The notes under the pieces were generated by a model. The model was not told the origin of the DNA, ran no database searches, and saw only the letters and a program-made list of their open reading frames with translations. Below, one piece after another: positions 1-30,900 of a DNA stretch of 64,000 nt. Source of the stretch: Elysia crispata (lineage: Eukaryota; Mollusca; Gastropoda; Plakobranchidae); NCBI GenBank assembly GCA_033675545.1, contig JAWDGP010004874.1:136001-200000 (forward strand), given 5' to 3'. The position numbers were made by a program, and so were the translations under genes. Each line of letters starts with the position of its first letter. Position 1 is the first letter of the stretch.

Positions 1-154
1 GGTATAATGATACTCCATTATTTGGCACACTTAGATTGTAGAATGTTTGTGTTGAGAGTTTACTGTTTATTATTTTCTCATGGTATGCATCATGTTTAAG
101 ACAGTGTGAAAATAAATAGTAATGAATTATCAAAGTCCGAATTTTTTAATAAAG

Positions 155-290
155 AAATAAATCAAGTGTGAGAGAATAATAAGTAAATAAATAAAGTAAG
201 AGGTATAAATAAATAAATAAATCAAGTGTGAGAGAATAATAAGTACATAAATAAAGTGAGTGGTATTAATAAATAAATAAATAAAACAGG
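155..290. repeat. Tandem repeat, period 60 bp, about two copies
   Basis: The unit beginning AAATAAATCAAGTGTGAGAG recurs at 155 and 215, each followed by a similar 'AAGTAmATAAATAAAG' stretch. Copies differ at a few bases. Confidence 0.7.
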
Positions 291-529
291 TGAGATGGGT
301 AATCATGGGTGGGAGCATGAAATCTCAAAAAGCCTGCAGACTATGCAGTCCTCTCAAACAGAACACAGAATTTTTTTTTCTCCAAAGGCCGGCGGGCCAT
401 GTCCTGAAATCTCACTTGGCTGGCATGATGGACACTGCCGGCACTCTCCCACCCATGGGAAATATATAAATAAATAAATCAGGCAAGAGGGATTAATAAA
501 TTAATATACAGAACAAAAATACATAAATA

Positions 530-763
530 TCAGTCAGTTGTATTCGCATAGAAGAGCAGGATCAAATTGCAATGAATGGGCGACAAAATGGGTTTTAATC
601 TCTCCAATTCTTTGGGAATACCAAAGGCCCGTTCTCCTGCTCCTTGCTCTTCCAAGATCCCCAACCCGAATGTATGTTGTGTAGTGTATGGGATGCAGTG
701 TCTCTCAAATAGATGCTGTTTGGGGATTACTTTTTTGGGAAATGTTTTTCTGTAGATGGACAT
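530..763 (-). pseudogene. Possible transposon-derived ORF fragment
   Basis: A 77-codon frame containing HTFGLGILEEQGAGERAFG followed by ELERLKPILSPIHC. The pattern 'G..EQG.E...F....(x)n..RL..i...H' resembles the C-terminus of large transposon-encoded proteins common in invertebrate genomes. It could equally be chance. No splice or start evidence supports a live gene. Confidence 0.25.
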
Positions 764-1185
764 GTAGCACTTATACTACATAGATCATTTACATTGTTGA
801 TATGAGTTTCTATGTTTATATGTTCCATGGTTGATAAAAGCCTGTATTAAAAAATCAAATTTAGGTTATAAGATATGCTGTCAACAGAAAAAAATTACAT
901 CACCGTAAAGCTATTATTTTGCACCTTCCTACATCGGAGAATCAAAGTTTATTCATCAACTTATAACTAGTATTACGACTCGCTTAATTATACTTTCATT
1001 ATTCAATTTAAATAAAAATATACTCTTCTTTTGCAAATATCTCATACTCATACGAATTAAATTAGAATTATTAGATTTTTTCCAATATATTGAGGAAAAA
1101 CAGGGAATATCTAGAGAAAGAAGAAATATAATCCAGCTCTGAGCGGTTGCAGAGCAAAAGTTGATTAAAATGCTAAAAAATAAGT

Positions 1186-1191
1186 TTTATT
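1186..1191 (-). terminator. Candidate poly(A) signal of the ankyrin/discoidin-like gene
   Basis: AATAAA on the minus strand, about 230 nt downstream of the predicted stop codon at 1418-1420. It supports exon 18 being the terminal exon. No downstream GU-rich element was scored. Confidence 0.4.
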
Positions 1192-1417
1192 TCTATGCGG
1201 CAGATATGCAGCACCTAGTTGTCAGTCGGGTGTACCTGATCTCAGGACACCTGTCAAGACTGCACTGATTTATCACAATGGGGCTATCTCTAGCACTCAA
1301 CTAAAGTAGAGCGAAGAAACAGAATTTGCTACGCCCTGTTCTGTTTTCATTTGTTGTACTCCACAAAAAATGAGCTTGCAGCAACTTAAACTTTGTTTGC
1401 CTTGAAAATATTCGACA

Positions 1418-19745
<18,328 letters not shown>

Positions 19746-20356
19746 GGTTGCTGACAGGGGAAAATCAAAATAAGAATAAATAGTCAGATTTAGACAGAAG
19801 GAATGGGTCAAGATCTAGGGTGTAATTCGTTTCCCGATCAGAATGCTCAATCACTAGGCCTAAGCCAATAGACAAGGAATGATAGGAATTACTTGTTTTG
19901 ATTGATTTTGAACTGCAGTGTACTGTTGCCGTAGCTTTTTGCTTAACAGAGAAGTGACAACCATCACCGCCATGCTTCATTTATATCAAACCAGAACTGA
20001 CATCCCACTTGACAGTGATATAAGAGCAGTGCTGCACTCATTTATCATCTTTTAAAGTGCAGAAAAAACTGACTGAAAACAAGGACATGTATATGTGCCT
20101 TTTTAAAAGCCAAGGTTGAAGTGATGCCTTATACCAGAGAGCAGAGGTACAAGGAGAGCGCCCACTCATCGGTATGTGCCTCTTTAACTATATGTAGCCT
20201 CGCATACCCGGGACGTGGCGGGCTCTGAAGCCAATAGCACGGTAGTCTCTGGTTTCGTATATTCTCTCTATGGTTTAGTAATACATTTTAGTGGAAATAG
20301 AATTGTACTAATCTACTGACATCTTACTTGTAAACTGGAAAAAGATTCATCTATAC

Positions 20357-20359
<3 letters not shown>

Positions 20360-20401
<42 letters not shown>
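20360..20401. repeat. (TA)n microsatellite
   Basis: About 42 bp of uninterrupted TA. Confidence 0.95.
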
Positions 20402-20404
<3 letters not shown>

Positions 20405-20747
20405 CACGTCGACAGTAAAAATGTATATTTAAAATTTAAGCTTCACTATAATACTGTTTTTATTGAAGACATAGATATTATGAGAGATAAACAGACTCAT
20501 GATGTCTTCATAAGGGCATCGCTTTAAAAAAAGACCCACATATTACTTCAACAACAACGATAGCAACTCTAATTATGTATATTCAGAACAAGAAGAAGAA
20601 AAAGTAGAGAAAGGATGACATAGCCTAAATTGTACGGAACATTGGGAAATAGAGAGTCGTCTTTTTTTTACTTTGACACAGGATGAGATAGAATTATAAA
20701 AGATCTGTATCACCGTCTTCTAGAATCTAGAAATATAGTTAAATAAC

Positions 20748-21600
20748 TATCAATCAATCGGGTGCTGTGCTTTTTTGGCATAGGCGATCAAGACCTTCCA
20801 CGCATTTCCATCCCTCGTTGCTTTCATTGCTTCTGTCACTCTTCCAACTTTGAGCCGCTTTGTTTATCCATCCAACATCTGTTTTCTTCTGCTGGTTTGC
20901 CTTGATCATTCCAGTTGTCGCAAGATGTTCTAGTTTCTCATCACATGGCCAAAAAAGGTTGCTTGGCGTTTACGTATTTTATTTATGAGTGATCTTTTTG
21001 TGTCGGCTTCTCGTATCACTGTTTTGTTTGATTTTTTTTTTCAGAAGGGGTTCAATATCACTCCAGGGCTCTACTTCTTATATGAATCGAGATGCGGTTA
21101 TTTGTGAGTATTGATTTCATTCTCTGAAAACTCCTTTTTGCTTGCGTTATTCATGTTGTTGCGTCCGTCATTTGATATTACATAAAACTATAAAAGCTAG
21201 ATCACAACCCTTGAAACACTACATATAGCTTAAGTTTCAGGTTCAATGATGTAGGGGTGACCGAAGATTACTCACGAAGCTACTAAAGCAAAATGTCTTC
21301 TATGTCAAATACAATTGTTTTTACTCATTTCATTGTCTATGAGCTCAAGTTGATGACTTTTATATTTTTTCACTTGGTATTTAAGTACCCCGGTACCATG
21401 TATATATGAGTTGATCCCTTTGCTTGAGTTAATTCCCATTGTTAAAAATGTTCATCCATGGACAGTCATTGTTCCGACTGACGACCATTACTTGTCTTTT
21501 TGCTATTCAATTACAATCCTTTCTTACTGTTTTCTTCTTCAACGATGTCTCAAATAACTATAGAAATGGCCTTGTCTGTATTCGATGTTTCACTACTCTG
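20748..21600 (-). mobile_element. LINE relic, 3' portion
   Basis: The minus strand ends in a GCAC-x-GATTGATTG tip matching the copies at 36.4 kb and 60.1 kb. It carries degraded copies of the same C-terminal coding segment ('..FFGHVM..'-type, from the plus-strand ATCACATGGCCAAAAAAGG). The 5' side shows the same TTAATTCCCATTGTTAAAAA block seen at 16.15 and 60.63 kb. It sits between the two divergent genes, ending about 300 bp before the gamma-COP ATG. Confidence 0.65.
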
Positions 21601-21741
21601 TGGAATTTGGAGAAAGAAACATGAGACTAACCCTGCAAACTGGGTCAACTCTTTTCGCACAAAACGTTCAAACTTTCAGAATACTGTATGCTCCACAAAT
21701 TAATGGTATGCTCTGTCGTGGAAACACAGCTGTAAACATAA

Positions 21742-21750
21742 ACCGGAAGT
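21742..21750 (+). promoter_or_regulatory. ETS-type site (ACCGGAAGT) upstream of gamma-COP
   Basis: A perfect ETS/GABP consensus 158 bp upstream of the ATG. Such sites are common in core promoters of housekeeping animal genes. Occupancy is inferred, not shown. Confidence 0.4.
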
Positions 21751-21907
21751 GATAAAACCGAGAGTGTCGCCTTAGTCTCTGACGTGTTCCAACTTCCTCA
21801 CCGAACGAAAAAAAGCCTTGCTACGTATCCGCAGTGGTTATCACCGGCTCTCTGGCCAACTTAAAACATTTTTCCAGCTTTACTAAGATCTAAACGAAAG
21901 GTGCACA

Positions 21908-24900
21908 ATGTTATCACTGAAAAGGGATAAAAAAGAAGAGGAGGAAGGTAAGAATTTGTAATTTGTGAATTTTACCTTTATAGATTCTAGATCTAGACGT
22001 CTAGATTCTAGATCTAGATCTAGTTTGTCTGTTGCAAGTTACCATAAAAAACGATACAATTTTATACTAAAATTATAGCTTGTATTATTTCATCAATGAT
22101 TCGTTTGTTATTTTCAAATTATCTACTCCGAGAATTTTCCTAAATAAATTCTTTGTGTTATGTGTCAACAGTAAGATCTAATGTAAAAGACATTTGATGT
22201 TTTTATTCCTGCTCCTTATGAGTCTGAACAGATAGATTCAGGGTATCAGAAGTAGCAGTAAGATTACACAGTAACTTACACCTTACTAAGTTACTGAGTA
22301 GATCTAGGCAGTGCTCTACTCTTACATTCATTTTTTTATGAAAAGCCTCCTAATAAAGTGGTGAATAAAGCTATATTTAAAGGATTGGAATTAGAATTAA
22401 ATATCTAGATCTAGATCTATATGCCTTTAGACGTGACAAGCTGATTCACTTCAAAATTTTATTATCTAGCGAAGTTCAATTCATTATCATATTGCTAAGA
22501 AACATACCTCAACCGACATACAGGAGACAGTATGTGACAAGGAAGCATCTTGTACAACACTATTTCATTACTTTCAGTAGTCTCATGAAAGCACACAAGA
22601 CAAGTACAAAACACTTTTGCAACTGAAGCACTTTCAACAATAATTAGTGGTACAAATGTATTAAATTTACTCCAAAACAAAACTCCATATCCAAGTGTGC
22701 TTCGATAATCCAATAAACACACTTTGGTATTATTGCAGTTACTGGCCCAACTCACCCTAAGCTTTAAATTAAAATTGTAATTTTCTTAATGAATTTGGTA
22801 TGCTGAACACGAATATGGAGGTTTTATTCGTCACAAATAAATACTTTTCAAAATATAATCATTTTTGTAACAAAAATACAATTTCAAAGCTTAGGGTGAG
22901 TTGGGCCAATAACTCAAATTAACTGTAATTATACCCACACTTTCTGTATGCCATTTTGCCAGACACACGCAATCTCCATAGGTCAAAGCGATGAAATGAA
23001 TATGAAATTATGATTAGAATACTCTTTGTCAAAATGGAAGACAAGTTGTTGCCCAATTGTCTATCCATGTCTATATCAAAGCAGAATGAGGTCATATTAT
23101 AAATGAAATGCTGTGCAGATAGCTCAAAAAAAAAAGTCTAGATTTACATGTAGTTTTACTGAAAGCATACCAAAAGCGACACACATGCTCAATGAAAGGC
23201 TCAACATACTTCATCAAACTGTAAAGGCAGACTTTCATCACTGAAATCGTCAGTTCTGATAGATCTCATTTGCACACAAAAAAGATGATGGAATTATTCT
23301 TAGGGCGCATAGGGGTATTCAAAAGTAAAGTTTGTAGATTGTAATGAAGCGACACACTGCGCATGCTGCTTTCTAGGTTGCATCACATATATGGGATAAT
23401 ATTGTTTAGAACTGGATATATCCAGTAAATATATTTGCAACCCTCTCTGTAATCTTTGCATAGGAAAATAAAACCAGAAACCCATATGAAACATTTGTAT
23501 CAATAACCCCATGAATCGACACACAAAACGCTGATGATATAAAGAGTTTCCCTCTCACTAAGTGGGTCAACGCTGAACTTCAGAAGTTGCCAATCACGCT
23601 AAAAATGTAGCATAGAGGGTGGAGAATGTTTAGTACTAATGGTTTTAATTGACCTAATCTCTCATAATAAGATAGGCCAGCCCTCTCAAAAACACATCAA
23701 AGAAGGTGGGACATTTTATGAAAGTACATGCCAAAGGCATATTTCCTTGTTACAGTAGTTTATTCACATCTCCAATGGGTGCTACAAATCATGTTATTCA
23801 AAACTATTTGTGTAACAACTAATGAGCACAGAAATTAGCCTTTTCAAACCTGATCATGGATACGCCACAAATAAATCTTCAGATTTCTTCTTAACATACA
23901 AGGCACTGAATTCATATGGCTAAGAAAAGTAAGATTTGTAAGGAATAGACAAAATAAAGTTCAGAAGGTAAATTCCAAATGCATGCAAAATGAAGTATAT
24001 AGTAGTATATTGTAAATTTGATTCAGCCATTTTAATGCAACTGCTGCCTCTCCCCTTCCCCCCCTTTTTTTTTTAACTAAATTTGAGAATGATCTTGACT
24101 GTATTTGTAATATATGCTGTACTCCTTTTTTCCTCAGGAGGTGGCAATCCTTTCAACAATTTAGAAAAAAGCTCTGTTCTACAAGAGGTAATTTTTTTTA
24201 GTACTTCACTTATATAAAAAGTTCCTCTTGCAATCACTTTGATTTATACATTTCTGATACTTTTCATTGAATTAATAATATTAAACTTAAATGGTATTCT
24301 TTGCTATGATTTCTTCATTCTTAGTGTAAAATAGCCATTCTCTTAAGTTCCTCTTTGATCTCCATCATGTTCTATGAGCAATAGTCAAATGGTATCTTTT
24401 GAATTAAGACTTATAAAAAAAAATTCTTCAAATTTTGTATGAAAATTTGTTATCAAACTGTGCATTTTATTGCATAATGGCTGATTTGATTGTATGAAAG
24501 TTCATAATTTTTTTTTTATAAGCAATAACACACAGATTGAGGTCTCTTGTCAAAGGAAAGCACATATCCTTGTCTGACACCACACTTTATTTTTAATATA
24601 ATGCACATTGCTTAGACTGTCTGTTCCCAGTGTTATGTATTAATCACTTGTAGATCTTTTCTATGTATTTTGAACTGTATTAGTTTGTGATTATCTCATC
24701 ATGTTGTGCTCTGTCAAAAGCCTTAGTGCAGTCTCAATGAAGCACACACATACTTCTTTTTGTTCTTATAGAGCTCTTTCAAATACTTTAGTTTGAATGA
24801 AGAAAGTAGCATTTATTCCTCCGCTTTTCCTGATTTGATTTTGTTTCTGACTTGCATCATGGTGATTTTTAAAATTATTTTGGTGACAATACTCAAAAGA

Positions 24901-27900
24901 CTGATCGTTCTATGTGCACTCTGTTGCCTCAGGTTTCTTTGGCAGTGCTATAAATATAGACTTGGAGATGTCTGGTGGAACCTGACCAGGTCAATTATTT
25001 TGTTGAGTAATGTTGCAATCTTATCAAAGCCATAGTCTCCAAGGGCTTCCAAAAGTTCCACTGATATACTGTCTGTGTCTGTTGCTTTGCCTGATTTCAA
25101 CTTTCTTACTGTTGCACTGATCTCATTTTTCACGATAGATGGACCAGCAAAATGGCATTTCATTGCATTGTAATCCTTTCTCAGTTTCTGGGGTCTTCAA
25201 AGAGTTCACTTATCTATGCTGCCCATCTGCCTGAGATTTTTTTTCTTTTTCCTTAATAAGGGCAACATTTTTTTTACTTTATGCACATGTGAGTGCCAGA
25301 TATTTAGTGCTTCAATATTTCTGTACATTTTCTGCTCAGAGCTTTTGTGGTATAGATGAATGTTTCTGCACTTATCATTGATCAATTCACTTTGTCACAC
25401 TTTTTTTTAATATATAGTTCATGTAAAAGGTAAAATTGGATAACAGTGGGAAATAAAGTTCAAGTATTTCTTGGTGAGCAAGTTTCATGATCCATTTAAT
25501 GATGATCATTATTGATTTTTTTTTTTATAGATGGTATCAATCTAAGCAGAATTATTTCTTTGAAATAAAAACCTCAGCAAATTTTTATATTCAAAATCAA
25601 AGGATTAAGTTATGGTGAAGCCAGGAAGAAAGCCTGGATAGATTTGTCTTGCTTTATGATGGGTTCATTCCATGATTGTTATAATCATCACTTGGCAATA
25701 ATATTCAAATAAGTAAAACAATTTCATGTATGGAAATAGTGTATTTATAAATGTTATCTCTGAATTTCAGTTTGGAGGCTGTGTCAATGAAGGTTTAAAA
25801 CATGTTTTGAAATTTTGTTTGTGCTACAATCTGCTTCGAAAAATATTCTATTTCCAAACTAGATCTAAGTTTTATTTTCCTCTTCATATCACTGCCTTCC
25901 CAAAAACTTAGTTGGTATTGATAAGGTATAAATGTTATATACTGTTGATTTCTTACAGGCTAGGACTTTCAATGAAACACCCATCAATCCAAGGAAATGT
26001 GGACATATTCTCACAAAAGTTTTGTACATTATAAACCAGGTAAGCAATGCCTTTTTTTTTTATGCATAGGAATTGCAGAAAGTGGAAGTAAGATTTTTTT
26101 ATATATTATGGCAAGGTTGTTTAGAGTTAGAATACTAGAACCACTTAGTTACACTGCCAGTTCCTTTGCAATAAGGTCAGGTTACCTTGGGTCACCTGTT
26201 GTTAATCACACCTGAATAGGAATGTGGCAGCCCCCTGTATTAGCAATTTCTTCAGCAGTAAATCTGTTTCTAATGTCATTTTTTCATATTTTAGTGCTTC
26301 ATAACCAGTTTCACTTTTTTTAATGTGGTACTTTTGGTATAAAAAATAAAAGTCTGCTTTTAAACTGCATGTGTTTCAGAGATGCCCTTCACGGTGGGTC
26401 CATATTAGCTATAATTAGGTTCTTTACTTAAAACAGATAATCAAAATTAATCTGAACGAACAATTTGTCTGAAACTTCACCCATGTTATCAATCATCAGC
26501 TATTAGTCAACAGAAAATGAGAATCAGCAATTTTGCCAAGTGTTACGGGCATCATGAACACTAACATTGAAAGCTTAAGCCCCTTAGTAATTTAACATAG
26601 ATTCATAATTCTCCAAAGTCAAGCTATTGTTAATGCATATTTTATATTTGATGATATAGATTAATTGAGCAGCCTCCATTCTTTGTCACACAGGGTGAGT
26701 CTATTGGGACAACTGAGGCTACAGAAGCTTTCTTTGCCATGACCAAACTTTTCCAGTCAAAAGATGTGAGTATGGCAAACCTTATGGGTTTAATTAATTA
26801 TTTTTATTCATTTTTGGGGGGTTTTCATCATTTTTCAAAGTAAAAAAAAACAACCAAGAAATAAAACTTGTACCACGTATTTCAATTTGTGATGTACCTT
26901 GAGATATATATATATATATCTACATTGAGATAAACCCAGACATTTGATAGGATTAACTTTTTTTTATAGGTTTTGTATTTTCTCTAATTAGCCAGCATCA
27001 TCAGTATTGATATCGTGCTTGTCATTTGCAACATTTGTTAACTTGATTCTACAATTGATCTCTTTTTTTTTTCTTCAGCCAATCTTACGCCGTCTTGTTT
27101 ACCTGGGCATCAAAGAGATGTCAAAAATCGCTCAAGATGTGATCATTGTCACAAGCAGGTAAGTTGAATTCTGTCCAGATATATATATATTATTTATTTG
27201 TGCAGAACACCTGCATTTTTTGTCTTTGTCTTTGGATCCAATAAGGCCATAGATAGATCTCAATTCAGGCATCATCTTTAATATCACCATTGGTTGTGAA
27301 ACTTGGACACTGAGCTTGTTGCAGAATATATTAAGGCTGAGAAAAAAATTAAACAGGAAGTGTCAATAATAGATGTGTCACACTTTTGGAATGACTATAA
27401 AAAATTTTCACAGAACCAAGAAAGATTTTCAACAAAAGAAAGAAGATCTTGATTAATTGTTGTAGTCATTGCCAAATTAAAAAATACAAAATTTTTTATC
27501 AGTTGGCTCCCTCTAATATTAATAAGCAGTATGGTGTGTTCCACAAACATGTATTGAAAATGTTCTTAAAACGAAAAATATCCAAGTTCAAAGAACTTGC
27601 ATAACTTATATTTGACGTGAAAGAAGATTTGAAGCTGAAACCAGATAACTCTCTTGACCTAGAAACCTTTAGTTTTCAAGATATATTGGAAAGAAATGTA
27701 CCTCACCTTACAGACAGCAGACAGCATATAATAACGAGGGAAACATCTTGTAACACACTATTTTATTACTTTTAGAGGATATTCTAATGAAAGCACACAA
27801 ACATTATTTCAACTAAAGCACATTGACAATAATAAGTGGTACAAATATATTAAAAATGTTTCCAAAATCTCCGTTGCAAGTGTCTTGCAACAACTTAACC

Positions 27901-30900
27901 TACACCCTCTCTGTGTGTCGAATCATCAGATGCACAATTACATTCGCCACTGGTCAAGTCTTTAAAATAAATATGATTTAGAGTAATGCTCTTTGTCAAA
28001 GTGAAAAAAAAATTGTGGCCCACTTCTTTTTACGCGCCTATATCAAGATGGAATGAGGGCTGTCAATAGCTCTGAAACAATCTCTGAATGTCTATATCCA
28101 ACATGTCATTGCTTTTACTAAAAGCAACACACATGCTCAATCTAAGGCTTAACATCTTAATCAAACTGTATAGGCAGATTTTCATGCGTGAAATCAGCAA
28201 TGCTGGTAGATCACATTTGCACATAAAAAGGACAGGTAGAGAAATATTGGTACGGCACGCATGTTTCATGAAAAGTAAAAGTGTAAGTTGTAACAGAGTG
28301 ACATGCTGCGCATGCTCCCTCCTAGTGTGCATCATAAATCAGAAAGAATCACTTAGATCTCAATATTTACAATCTTTGTAATGTATACAAATAAAGTCAG
28401 AAACCCAAATGAAATACTTATATTTAGAGGGTAGAATAGTGCAATGCGGCAACACTCAAAACACTGATGACAGTTTCCCTCTCACAAATTGTAAACTTCA
28501 GAACCTGCCAATCTCACTAAAAACTTGGCATAGACCTTAGAAAATGTTTCATTATCATTTGATTTGATCTAATCTCTCTTAAGATGCTAGATCAGTCCTC
28601 TCAAACACATATCAATGAAAAGGGAATTTTCTGTGAAGCTTTTTCACACATTGACACAACCAAAAAAAAAGTTGAGAGATCATGCGAAACAGCATTTTGC
28701 TTGATACAATTGTTTATTCACATCTCCAAAATTTCAAATCTTGTAAAATATGTTATTCAAAATTGTTTATGTTACAACTAATGGATTTAGAAGTTAGCAT
28801 TTGCTTGATCGTGGAACATGCCATATCTTTACAATTATTGTGTCAATATTTCAACATCTTGATAACATGATTCAAAAGGTTCTTGATATACATGTTACAT
28901 GTTCAAGCATAGTCATTGAAATTGAATGGTGTATAGAGGAAAAAGGATTGTCTGCCTTCATGAAAATTTTTTTTCTTATACCCTCAGTTTGATGAAAGAC
29001 ATGACTGGCAAAGAAGATCAGTTTCGTGGACCTGCTATAAGGGCTTTGTGCTCGGTTACTGATGTATGTATTATGTTCTTCTCTTTGTGGCATTACTTTG
29101 TTCTTTGTTCGGGTTTTTTTTTTTTTTCAATTACAGTCGGACCCGCCTTATGGAGAAACTTTGGGAGAAGATTTCTTTTCCCGATACTCCAGGTTTTCCA
29201 GACTTCTTGAGTATATGAAAAAAGAATAGCTCACTGAGTTCAGGAACAGAAGAAGAAGAAGGAGAAGTGCTGGAAGCTCTCGAGACACCTGGAGCAACAA
29301 TAATGAAAGTTACCGATCCTGGCGTCTGGAGAGCTTCCAGCACTTTGAGTTTGTCATTAATAGACAAGTCCACTCTTTTCTTGCTGGCCATCTTTTACAT
29401 TGCGCGTAGATGAATGAAACTTACAAATTTTACCAATTTTTTTATACATGCTCGCAGTCACGGCTATGCATGCACTCAACAACAAATTTTATTAAACAAA
29501 CAAAAACATCACACCTTCTGTTGAGGTGACCAGAATGTTTGCATGATGTTTGGTAACTGTCTTGCAACCACAAGATTACCTGTTAAAACAGATACTAGCT
29601 CTATCAATATCCACCTGGAATGAAGTGGACTGTGAAGTCCACAATCTGGCAGGTAGACACCAGGACACCCTTTCCCTAGCATGCCTCCTTACCTCAGTTA
29701 CATAATAAGGCCAGATTAATGTCACCTTTGCCCAGGAACCTTGTTATTGACCACCTGTGTGTTAATTCATTCATACCATGTGAGAGATGAGCGTTTCACA
29801 GTTAAATATATAGCAAACAATATGCTCTCAACACTTCATTTTGACAATGCCATCTGGAATTTTTTTTCTGTTTAAACGGGTAACATTTCCCGATTTAGCA
29901 ATGCCTTTATAAAGTAATAGTTCTTTCCGATTTGGTGGGTACGACTGTATTATTATTTTATACTAAGAGCAGAAAACCTCTCCATCAGGGAAATTAGACC
30001 CAAGGTTTCAAAGTCTTAGCTCTAATTTAATAATTTATTAGTGTGTGTGTTGTTGGAGGGGATGGGGGAAGGGACGTATCAAAGAACATAAAATGATATG
30101 AAGGACACGAAATAAAGACAAAAGATGTCCTCAGAAAGATTTTTGACTTTGGTCTTGTTGATAATAATTTTATGTCAAATATCTTGATGAAGGAGTTCTT
30201 GTAACAAAATTGTGTCTTCTGGCTTTGCAAGCTTTTTTTCTTGAGTACAAAACTTTTAAAGATGGGTTTTAAAGAAACCCTGGACATAAATCATTCTTAC
30301 AACAAAATCCTGGAACTTGATGCTTAGTTTTGTTCATCAGAACTATATAATGTCTATTTCAGCACTCCATGTTGCAGAGCATAGAGCGTTACATGAAGCA
30401 AGCGATTGTTGACAAAGTTCCTGGTGTTTCCAGTGCTGCCCTGGTGTCTGCCCTTGTGAGTCTTATCCCAAGCACTGAAAGATATGTTTGCAATTTTTTT
30501 TTTTTTAACAGATTTTTAAAATTTTATGATAAGTTAATAGTATTATAGGTAAATGTTAAATAGATTTTTTGCACCATGAAAGGCAGCCCTGTTTTCTTTA
30601 ATACATCTTCATGCTTCATAAATAAAAGTATATATTGTCTAGAAAAGTGTATTCCAATTTTTAACTAATTTTTTCAGCACCTGGGTAAAGGAAGCCAGGA
30701 AGTGATCAAGCGCTGGGTGAATGAAGCCCAGGAAGCTGTAAATAGTGACAATGTCATGGTTCAGGTAGGTTGAGTTTACAGTTTATAAAATTTTTTTTAC
30801 ATTCAGTCAGATTAGCCCCACAACATACTTTAATTTACATAAACTCAACTTCATAGTAACTGAAGTGCTGATTTTTTATATTACCATATCATGTGCTGCT

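Larger units (their letters stand above)
1..1185. other. AT-rich flank without a recognised gene
   Basis: Downstream of the minus-strand gene. Holds a 60-bp tandem repeat (155-290), then a stretch at 295-470 of distinct, more GC-rich composition flanked by AATAAATAAAT runs, and a minus-strand open frame at 530-763. The rest is featureless AT-rich sequence. Confidence 0.5.
19746..21907. promoter_or_regulatory. Divergent intergenic region between the ankyrin gene and gamma-COP
   Basis: The start codons of the two genes face away from each other, 2162 bp apart. A relatively GC-rich patch at 20145-20240 includes a CCAAT box (20231-20235). A (TA)n array lies at 20360-20401, a LINE relic at about 20748-21600, and a housekeeping-type ETS site at 21742. 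Transcription start sites cannot be placed from sequence alone. Confidence 0.4.

Noticed and set aside
24793-25035. 80-codon hydrophobic plus-strand frame
   Set aside because: Antisense of the LINE reverse-transcriptase relic.
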